Positions 27,401 to 33,729 of a DNA stretch of 64,000 nucleotides are shown in pieces (the first letter of the stretch is position 1; each line of letters opens with the position of its first letter). The stretch covers positions 18,146-82,145 of the forward strand of contig JAFPWG010000015.1 of the NCBI GenBank assembly GCA_017395045.1, in the 5' to 3' direction. Under the pieces are notes generated by a model. It was given only the letters and a program-made list of their open reading frames with translations, was not told where the DNA came from and searched no databases. The position numbers and the translations under genes are program-made. The DNA comes from Bacteroidales bacterium. Its GTDB lineage: Bacteria; Bacteroidota; Bacteroidia; Bacteroidales; UBA932.

Positions 27401-27948
27401 TTGTTGTTGGAGATGGACTTGGAACCGCGCATCACGATACGGGATGCGCCGCCCGCGCCCGTGGAGGATTGGCTGATGGAGACACCCGCCACCTTGCCGT
27501 TCAGGCCGTTGACGAAGGAACCCACCGGGCTGACCGTCTCCACTTTGGCCTGCTGGACATTGTAGGAGAGGGATTTTTCCTCCTTGCGGATACCCATGGC
27601 CGTGACGACGGTCGCGTTGAGCGCGATGTTGTCCGACGCCAGGGTGACATCGATGACCGAACGGCCTCCGATCTGTTCAACGGCGTCTTTCTGGCCGATG
27701 TAGGAGAAGCGCAGGGCCTGTGCCGATGCCGGGACGGTAATGCTGTAGCGACCGTCCAGGTCGGTGATGGCACCTGTCGAGCTGTCCCCCTCCACGACGA
27801 CGCTGGCGCCGATGAGCGGTTCACCGTAGTCATCCGTGACGGTACCCGTGATGGTCCGGTTCTGGGCCAGGGCGGGGCCGCCTGCGATGAACAGTCCCAG
27901 TAAGGCCATGACGGCCCATTCCAGGACTTTCTTAAGTTGAAAACTCAT
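24415..27948 (-). CDS. SusC/RagA TonB-dependent transporter fused to a C-terminal OmpA domain
   Basis: A 1177-residue outer-membrane transporter. Residues about 1-29 are a signal peptide, 31-115 a carboxypeptidase-regulatory-like domain (TITGTVTDDYGEPLIGASVVV), and about 120-235 the plug (ALYVIDGIPM, SISVLSGPSAAALYGANAANGVIIITTK); the barrel ends at about residue 1018 with RSLGFAVKLHF. Instead of stopping there, the protein continues for 159 residues: a Pro/Ala linker, a Lys/Val/Glu repeat (about 1039-1065) and an OmpA/peptidoglycan-binding domain (about 1074-1177). That domain includes ITVTGYADSGTG with Asp1117 and LSEQRALKVV with Arg1133, the residues that bind diaminopimelate in OmpA. The fusion would tether the transporter to peptidoglycan. 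No frameshift is visible at the junction. Confidence 0.95.
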   Translation of the reverse strand: MSFQLKKVLEWAVMALLGLFIAGGPALAQNRTITGTVTDDYGEPLIGASVVVEGDSSTGAITDLDGRYSITVPASAQALRFSYIGQKDAVEQIGGRSVIDVTLASDNIALNATVVTAMGIRKEEKSLSYNVQQAKVETVSPVGSFVNGLNGKVAGVSISQSSTGAGGASRIVMRGSKSISNNNNALYVIDGIPMQSLRGAQPEGVYAGAGQTGDVLGSLNQDDIESISVLSGPSAAALYGANAANGVIIITTKKGGKDRLDIDYSNSTTFSRAYVMPQFQNTYGPSSPGSYYSWGAKLDTPSTYNPRDFFQTGVNEVNSLSLSTGTERSQTYVSAAVANARGIVHNNNVGRYNLSFRNTTDLVKDVLTMDVNMTYGRVNEQNMIAQGEYGNPIVPVYLFPAGDDFSKVGVYERYDAGRNIKTQYWPYDFEHSMQNPYWITEHQKWQNQKNRLMGSGQLSYKPVKWLTLSARAKYDRTDEVQERKFDASTNTLFTEGSKHGFYGRVNQYTEQKFGEVLATFNKYFGDNVFNLTGVMGANIDDITFRTDNVSGPLKSVNNKFDYTNIDQNSSPTLLSSAGYRYQNQSVFANAQLGYRSKVYLDMTYRVDWNSALWTAGGITYPTIGLSGIVTELLPGLKSSFFPYWKIRGSYSEVGNAPDPALFLLDPRHEQVSGNVATSARRRNTKLVPERTKSWELGTNIHFFDSKLQIDATYYYAKTFNQFFDPRITTTSLNTDMYLNGGRVDNTGIEMSLRFDDNRGKWNYGTYLTWTWNKNRIVDLKFTDPEKGTTSSANGMPMGGFGGLNNFLYEGGTLGDVYVTTIATDEHGFYRLNADGMIIADYDEKDMIYAGTTDAKHRLSWGGHLGWNGLTLNWLFTARLGGIAISKTQAILDYYGVSQDTADAREKGYFEFNGMKTSDVQGYYQTLGIRHGIMSQYVYSATNARLAELSLNYDLPVKKLGSWVKGITLSVVGNNLAMLYLKAPFDPEMTSNVGTYNQGVDYFMQPSTRSLGFAVKLHFGGSTASKAAPTASAPVYIPSEPKVVEKVVEKVVEKEVVKEVVKEVKVPTGSPVDSYEDDLFFLIGKAEIRPEEAFKLGRICQVLVENPDAKITVTGYADSGTGTDEINRELSEQRALKVVEMLVNAGISRDRISRASVAGDRDASQSPESNRVAVCIVK
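24756..24834 (-). repeat. Low-complexity Lys/Val/Glu linker repeat inside the SusC-OmpA gene
   Basis: About 26 codons encode alternating KVVEKVVEK and EVVKEVVKEV units, giving a short DNA repeat. Similar charged linkers join the barrel and peptidoglycan-binding domains in Bacteroidota OmpA proteins, where they span the periplasm. Confidence 0.75.
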
Positions 27949-28017
27949 AGGGTTTTGTTAGTTGGTTGATTATGTGTTGGTTAAGAGTTTTCGTAGTCTC
28001 TGTTTCAAAAAAGTTGT

Positions 28018-28025
28018 CAAAAATA
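28018..28025 (-). promoter_or_regulatory. -7 box of the probable SusCD operon promoter
   Basis: TATTTTTG on the minus strand matches TAnnTTTG and lies about 70 bases ahead of the SusC start. The upstream -33 region is A/T-rich but has no clear TTTG at 19-21 bases. The leader between is long enough for regulation. Confidence 0.35.
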
Positions 28026-28036
28026 CACTTTTTTTG

Positions 28037-28786
28037 TCAAATACCGAAGGAAACGGCCTTCTTTTTTTGGGCCCTGATCCGGAGGACTTCCTCTGTCGGC
28101 TTTCCGTTCACGCGGGGTTGCAGGACGAATTCCACCGAATCCAGGCCCTCCGGCATCGTGAATTTCACGTGGAGGGTATCCCGCTCGTCCGCTTTCATCT
28201 TTCCGGGCTGCCGCATCCGGACGTACGGCTTCCAGTCGTCGGGGATGTCGAAGGTGACGACGGCCTTCCGGCCGTTACCGTTGCCGTGCCGGAAGAAGAA
28301 ATCGCCGGTCTCTCCAGGACGTAATGCTCCGTAACTCAGGACCTTGTGGCTCAGGTACAGACCTTCCCCGAAAGCGTAGGGGCGGTCTTCCTCGATGGGG
28401 TGGTTGAAGCCGATGACCTGTCCCTTGATGGCGAAGGTACGTACCTTCACCGGGGAATCCTGATACCGGACCTGGATCTCTTCCCGCATCGGACCGGGCC
28501 GGTAGGCGGGATTGTAGGTGACTTCCAGGACCTCGTCTTCACCCGGGGCCACCGGTTTCCGGTCGAAACGGGCCTGCGTGCATCCGCAGGGCGTATAAAG
28601 CTGGACGGGATATAGCGTGTCGGCGTATTCGTTCCGGACCACGAGCCGGATGGTCACCGGTCCTTCGATCTCTTTGATCTTGCCGAGGTCTGCCTCCTGT
28701 CCTTCCGCGGTCCGGATGGCCCGCATTCCGTCTTTCGGGGTACATGCTGCTGTCAGGAGCAGCATCAGAAGCAATGCTTTTTTCAT
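28037..28786 (-). CDS. DUF1573 lipoprotein
   Basis: A lipoprotein of about 249 residues with signal MKKALLLMLLLTAAC. Its DUF1573 domain (about 25-120) has the family CGCT motif in LYTPCGCTQARFDRKPVAPGE and the strand LEVTYNPAYRPGPMREEI, an immunoglobulin/MSP-like fold. A second beta-rich region follows. The function of DUF1573 proteins is unknown. The ATG shares one base with the stop of the GH29 gene (TGATG), so translation is coupled. It is the last gene of the GH3-GH2-GH29 operon. Confidence 0.88.
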   Translation of the reverse strand: MKKALLLMLLLTAACTPKDGMRAIRTAEGQEADLGKIKEIEGPVTIRLVVRNEYADTLYPVQLYTPCGCTQARFDRKPVAPGEDEVLEVTYNPAYRPGPMREEIQVRYQDSPVKVRTFAIKGQVIGFNHPIEEDRPYAFGEGLYLSHKVLSYGALRPGETGDFFFRHGNGNGRKAVVTFDIPDDWKPYVRMRQPGKMKADERDTLHVKFTMPEGLDSVEFVLQPRVNGKPTEEVLRIRAQKKKAVSFGI

Positions 28787-30591
28787 CACAATCCGCTTAC
28801 CGTATCATTATATAGTCCGAATCCGTTCAGGACGGGGCAGGCGAGGGACGATTTGACAGAAATCCGTACTGCATCGGCCGTTACGCGGTTCCCGAGGACG
28901 ATGCGCTTGTGACCGATCGTGGATTTGGTGCCGTCTCCCCAGGATTTCCAGGTCCCGTTCACGCGTACCAGGATATCGAAGCTCTCCACGCGCTGGCCCA
29001 GGGGAATGTACTCCTGAAGCATCACGCGGTTGAAGGTCTTTCCGCCGGCGAGTTCGAATTCGATGTCCACGGCCTTGACCGCATCGTCCGTGGCGAAATA
29101 GGTGTCGTAGTTCCCGTCCAGCATCCTGGCGGGGCCGTATTTGTCCGGGTTGTCGCCGCGGACGGAGGTGGCCGTGGCGGTGGCGCCGTCGGCAAGGTTG
29201 GCAGCGAACACCGCTTCCCGCATCTTCGTGAACTCCTGGATGACCTTCACCTCCCTGGCATCGATGACGCCTTTGTCGGACGGGGGTACGTTCATCAGGA
29301 ACACGGAGTTCCGGCCGACGCTCTTATAATAGAGGTCCATCAATTCCCTGGCTGTTTTCCGGCTGTCGTTGGCGCCGTAGAACCATCCGTTGTGGTCGCC
29401 GATCTGCTGGATGGAGAAATCGCTTTCGGCAGGGCACCAGGAAGCGGCGCCCTTGTCACCCGAACCCAGATAGGCTTCATAGTTTCCGGACAGGTTGCTC
29501 GGGGAGAGCCCCCGGCCCTGGATGTCCAGGGTCGCCCAGTCGGTCTCTCCGGCGACCCCGGCCTCGTTGCCCACCCAGCGGCAGCCGGGTCCGCCGTTGG
29601 AGAAGATGACGCATTCGGGATTGACGTCGAAAACGACCTGGTTGACCGCCGGCCAGTCGAAGTTCCCGGCGTGGTTGCCGTCGAACCACATCTCCACGAC
29701 GGGCGCGTACCGGGTCATGAGGTCCTTGAGGGCGCTCTTGTACATTCTCTCGTATTCGGCCGTGCTCTTTTCGGAGACTTCGATCATGCGGTCCCAGGGA
29801 GAGAGGTAGATGCCCAGGTTCACACCGTATTTGTCGCAGGCGTCGCGGAGGGCCTTCACTACGTCCGTGTGGTTTGAACAGCCCGCATTGGCCACGTCCG
29901 TCGTACTTTCCGGATTGTCCCAGAGGCAGAACCCGTCATGGTGTTTGGCGGTGATGATGACTTCGCCGAAGCCGTTGTCCCGGGCGGTCTTCACCCACTG
30001 GTCCGCGTCGATGGTACCGGGCTTGTAGTTCTGGAGCAGGAGGTTTTCGGACCAGGTTTTTCCGTTGCAGGTGGGGTTTTCACCGTCCCAGCCGGAGAAG
30101 GTGGCCTGACCATAGTGGTAGAACATGAGCAGCTCCTGGCGCTGCCAGGCCAGCTGGCCGGAGGTGGGCACGGCGCCGAAAGCCGCAGGCGTGCCGGGAT
30201 CCGTGGGATCCGGCGGCGGGGGCGTATCTCCGCCCTTCACGGTGACGGGACAGGTATCGGTGAAGCCGCCGTCCACCGTCGTGACGGTGATGACGGCTTT
30301 GCCTTCCGCGATCGCCTTCACCTGGCCGTCGTCCCGGCCGACGGTAGCGACCGCTTCGTTGTCGGATGACCAGGTAACCTGCGGATTGGTGGCGTTTTTC
30401 GGGCTGATACGGGCACCCAGGCGGAAACCTTCTCCCGCCTTCAACTCCAGGCCCGTCCTCGTGACGTTCACTGCGGTGACGGGAACGGTATCGTCCTCCG
30501 GTCCGGAAGGTCCCGGATCCGGTTTCGAAGTACAGGTACAGGCCGTGGCAAAGGTGACGGCTGCCAAAAGGAATTGACGGAATTTAATCAT
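28786..30591 (-). CDS. GH29 alpha-L-fucosidase with N-terminal Ig-like and C-terminal F5/8-type domains
   Basis: A 601-residue lipoprotein (signal ending in TFATAC). Residues about 38-118 form a bacterial Ig-like (BIG2) domain (VTWSSDNEAVATVG, GKAVITVTT), then a Pro-rich linker. The GH29 catalytic domain spans about 140-465: FYHYGQATFSGW, IITAKHHDGFCLWDNP, YLSPWDRM, and the nucleophile Asp304 in EMWFDGNHAG. Residues about 470-601 resemble an F5/8 type C (CBM32-like) domain. GH29 enzymes remove alpha-L-fucose from glycans, fitting complex or core-fucosylated N-glycans. It overlaps the GH2 stop by 8 bases. Confidence 0.9.
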   Translation of the reverse strand: MIKFRQFLLAAVTFATACTCTSKPDPGPSGPEDDTVPVTAVNVTRTGLELKAGEGFRLGARISPKNATNPQVTWSSDNEAVATVGRDDGQVKAIAEGKAVITVTTVDGGFTDTCPVTVKGGDTPPPPDPTDPGTPAAFGAVPTSGQLAWQRQELLMFYHYGQATFSGWDGENPTCNGKTWSENLLLQNYKPGTIDADQWVKTARDNGFGEVIITAKHHDGFCLWDNPESTTDVANAGCSNHTDVVKALRDACDKYGVNLGIYLSPWDRMIEVSEKSTAEYERMYKSALKDLMTRYAPVVEMWFDGNHAGNFDWPAVNQVVFDVNPECVIFSNGGPGCRWVGNEAGVAGETDWATLDIQGRGLSPSNLSGNYEAYLGSGDKGAASWCPAESDFSIQQIGDHNGWFYGANDSRKTARELMDLYYKSVGRNSVFLMNVPPSDKGVIDAREVKVIQEFTKMREAVFAANLADGATATATSVRGDNPDKYGPARMLDGNYDTYFATDDAVKAVDIEFELAGGKTFNRVMLQEYIPLGQRVESFDILVRVNGTWKSWGDGTKSTIGHKRIVLGNRVTADAVRISVKSSLACPVLNGFGLYNDTVSGL

Positions 30592-33500
30592 CGTATGGAG
30601 TTTGGTAAGTATATCTGGCGGCCTTGCTTACCTTCATGGCCTTGGCGGGCACGAGGGTGAAGCCGAAGTCCAGGTTATCGGTGGACCAGACGGTCCGGAC
30701 AGGTTCGGGACGGGCGCCCCAACTGTCATAACCGCCCACGCCGGAAGCGGCACCGTCGATGCAGATCTCCGTGAAATCCCGCTCAGGGACATCGCACAGG
30801 TGAGTCTGGCGGCGTCTGTGGTACTTCTGTGCCTCCTCCTCGTCATGGACGGGCGGCGTGTCGAAGTTGTTCCACTGGAAAGGCTGTCCGGATTCCTCGC
30901 TGTCCAGGTCCTCCACGCTGTGCCGGAGGGCGTTGAATTCAAAGAGGCTGTCGGCGACTACGGCCAGGGCTTTCGTGGCGAGCCATTCGGTCTCCGTATG
31001 GTGACCGGTCTCCTGCGGACGTACATACGGATAGAATTCGCGGGAGGCGGTCGTCGTGAAGAGGGACTTGAAGGTTCCGCTGTTGCGGTCGCAGTAGTTC
31101 TCCACCGGGCCGCGTCCGAAATACTGGAAGTCGTTGTCCTTCACCCGGAAACGGAAGCCGATGCGCGGGATGTCCACGGGTTTGTTCCCTGCACCCTGGA
31201 AGGAGGCCGTTACCTTGAGAAGGCCGCCGGAGAGGAGGGCGTAGTCCACCGTCATCGAGCATCCGCCCGGAAGGGCGTAGATGGCCCGGACGGCTCCGTT
31301 TTCCACCGAAACATTTGCCTGGAAGGCCTGAGAGGCCTCTTTCCAGGAGTAGGCCCGGTAGGGCTGGTTGTTGCCGTAGTCATTGTCGGTCGGGCCGCGC
31401 CAGAAGTTCGGACGCAGGCCGAACTCCGGGTCGAACAGGTCGTGCCCCTTGTACGTATAGCTCCGGACGATGCCGCGGGCCTTGTCGAAGACCAGTTCGC
31501 CCTTGCCGGACTCGAGGCGGATCTCCGTTTCGCTTTCCGACACCTCCGCCATCCTGCGGGACTTGTAGGATTTCCGGATGCCGGTGTCTTTCAGAAGGAT
31601 CTCATCTTCTGCGACGATGGTGCCCTTGGTGAGAAGGGGTAGTGCGCGGGCGGTCTCGGTCTCAAAGATGATCCGGTACTCCCCGCGGGGACGGAGCTTC
31701 CGTTTCGGAATCTTCAGGGTGAACTCCTCAGAGCCCTGGGCCGGGGTGGAGAATGACAGTTTCCCCTTCTTCACGGGTTTTCCGTCCCGTTCTACCCTCC
31801 ATCGGACCACATAGTCGCTCAAGTCCTTGAAGTAGAATCGATTCTGGATGCTGAACCGGCCTTCCTCCGGGGCTATTCCGGTGATGGCGATATCCTGATA
31901 GACATGTTTTACTTCATAGAATCCGGGATGCGGGTCGCGGTCGGGATTGACGAGACCGTTGCACAGGAAGTTCGCATCGGACGGGGTATCCACCCCATAG
32001 TCGCCGCCGTAGGTCCATCCCTTCTCCGGATCGTACAGCCCCTGGTCCACCCAGTCCCAGATGAAACCGCCCTGCAGGTGCGTGTGGGCGTAGATCTGGT
32101 CCCACTGGAGGTCCAGCGAGCCGGTGGAATTGCCCATCGCGTGGGCGTACTCCGAAGGGACGACCGGCCTGCCGCTTTCCTTTTCTCCCATCCGCTGGAA
32201 CCAGTCGGCATCGGGATACTGCGGGACAAGCATGTCGGTATTCCATTCCCGTTCGGCCCTCTCATAACAGACAGGACGGTTCTGGCCGTCCTTTTCCAGG
32301 GCCTTGAGGACCCGGTAGCCCTCGTAGAAATTCACGCCGTTGCCGGCCTCGTTGCCCAGGGAGAGGATGGTCACGCACGGATAGTTGGCCGTCCGGTGGT
32401 ACATGTTCAGGATCCGGTCGATGTGCGCCGGCTGCCAGTCGGCATTGTTTCCCAGGGTCCGGTCCAGTTTGTAGCCCATGCCGTGGGATTCGATATTGGC
32501 CTCGTCGTAGACATAGAACCCCAGGCTGTCGCAAAGTTCGTAGAACTCGCGCGGCTGGGGGTAGTGGCAGGTACGGATGGCGTTGATGTTCGCCATCTTC
32601 ATGAGTTTGAGGTCCTCCAGGATGTTTTCCCGGGTGAGATAATGACCGGTGTAGGGGTTGTGTTCGTGCAGGTTTACGCCCTTGAACTTGACGGGCTGCC
32701 CGTTCACGAGCAGGGCCTTCACGTCGCGTTCCCCGTCCTTGACGGTCTCGATCCCGATGCGGCGGAAGCCTACGTGGAAGCGGGTGAATTCTCCGTTTAC
32801 CCGGAGCAGGAGCGTATAGAGCTCCGGCGTTTCGGCGCTCCATTTCCGAACGTCCGGGATGGTGTCGGCCACCGTCTCCTGTTCGCCGGTGAACTCATAG
32901 ATGGCATCGGCCACAGCCTCTCCGTTGCGGTCCAGCAGCTCATAAAACACCTCGACGGGTTCCTCCGAGCGCATCTTCAGCCAAAAAACGCCCTTGGTGA
33001 GTCCGGGGTCCAGGGTGGACACCACGCTGAAGTCGAACCGGGCCGGCGTTTTCTCGCTGGATAGGTACACGTCGCGTTCGATGCCGCTGATGCGCCAGAA
33101 ATCCTGGCATTCCAGATAGGAACCCGTAGAATAGCGGTATACTTTGAGGGTCAGGTCGTTATCGCCACTTTTCAAGGCTTTCGTAATGTCGAACCGGGCA
33201 AGGCTCTTGGAGTCTTCGGAATAGCCGATCTCCCGTCCGTTCACCCAGACGTACGTGCCGGATTTGATGCCCGCCAGGTTCAGGAAAACCGTCCTGCCCG
33301 CCCAGCCTTCCGGAACGGTGAACGTCCGGTGGTAAATGGCTGCGGGAAACGCCTCGGGCAGGGTAGGAGGCTGCGGATCCCTTGGACAGAAGTCGTACGG
33401 ATGGTTCACATAGATGGGTATACCGTGCCCCTGGACCTCCCAGTTCCCCGGCACCCGGATCCGGTCCCACTCCTGGCCTCCGTAGCGCTCCATGTCATGC

Positions 33501-33727
33501 CAGTCGTCAAAGTACTTGAAATCCCAGATTCCGTTCAGGTCCACGTAGTTCTCGCTTTCGCGGAATCCTTTGCGAAGCGCATCGGCGCGGTCGGCGAACC
33601 AGACGGATTCCGTCCGCTGCGTCTCGGCATTCACGGACAAAACGTTCATGTCCTGCCAGTACGGCAGGCTCTGGGCCGCGGCAGCGGCCGGGAGGACGAG
33701 CGCAAGAAGGATCGGTAAATTTTTCAT
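30584..33727 (-). CDS. GH2 beta-galactosidase (LacZ-like, secreted)
   Basis: A 1047-residue GH2 of full LacZ length, with a type I-like signal (MKNLPILLALVLPAAAAAQ). It has the sugar-binding jelly roll (VPGNWEVQGHGIPIYVNHPY), Ig-like domains, the TIM barrel with the acid/base Glu460 in SLGNEAGN and the nucleophile Glu526 in VPSEYAHAMGNS, and the C-terminal Bgal_small_N domain (NFWRGPTDNDYGNN; FQYFGRGPVENYCDR). It removes terminal beta-galactose. In the operon it lies 2 bases after GH3 and overlaps GH29 by 8 bases. Confidence 0.95.
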   Translation of the reverse strand: MKNLPILLALVLPAAAAAQSLPYWQDMNVLSVNAETQRTESVWFADRADALRKGFRESENYVDLNGIWDFKYFDDWHDMERYGGQEWDRIRVPGNWEVQGHGIPIYVNHPYDFCPRDPQPPTLPEAFPAAIYHRTFTVPEGWAGRTVFLNLAGIKSGTYVWVNGREIGYSEDSKSLARFDITKALKSGDNDLTLKVYRYSTGSYLECQDFWRISGIERDVYLSSEKTPARFDFSVVSTLDPGLTKGVFWLKMRSEEPVEVFYELLDRNGEAVADAIYEFTGEQETVADTIPDVRKWSAETPELYTLLLRVNGEFTRFHVGFRRIGIETVKDGERDVKALLVNGQPVKFKGVNLHEHNPYTGHYLTRENILEDLKLMKMANINAIRTCHYPQPREFYELCDSLGFYVYDEANIESHGMGYKLDRTLGNNADWQPAHIDRILNMYHRTANYPCVTILSLGNEAGNGVNFYEGYRVLKALEKDGQNRPVCYERAEREWNTDMLVPQYPDADWFQRMGEKESGRPVVPSEYAHAMGNSTGSLDLQWDQIYAHTHLQGGFIWDWVDQGLYDPEKGWTYGGDYGVDTPSDANFLCNGLVNPDRDPHPGFYEVKHVYQDIAITGIAPEEGRFSIQNRFYFKDLSDYVVRWRVERDGKPVKKGKLSFSTPAQGSEEFTLKIPKRKLRPRGEYRIIFETETARALPLLTKGTIVAEDEILLKDTGIRKSYKSRRMAEVSESETEIRLESGKGELVFDKARGIVRSYTYKGHDLFDPEFGLRPNFWRGPTDNDYGNNQPYRAYSWKEASQAFQANVSVENGAVRAIYALPGGCSMTVDYALLSGGLLKVTASFQGAGNKPVDIPRIGFRFRVKDNDFQYFGRGPVENYCDRNSGTFKSLFTTTASREFYPYVRPQETGHHTETEWLATKALAVVADSLFEFNALRHSVEDLDSEESGQPFQWNNFDTPPVHDEEEAQKYHRRRQTHLCDVPERDFTEICIDGAASGVGGYDSWGARPEPVRTVWSTDNLDFGFTLVPAKAMKVSKAARYTYQTPYDD

Positions 33728-33729
33728 GA

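Noticed and set aside
24898-27903. A 1001-codon open frame antisense to SusC
   Set aside because: It mirrors the SusC codons, has no recognisable motif, and the SusC reading carries a full plug, barrel and OmpA domain.
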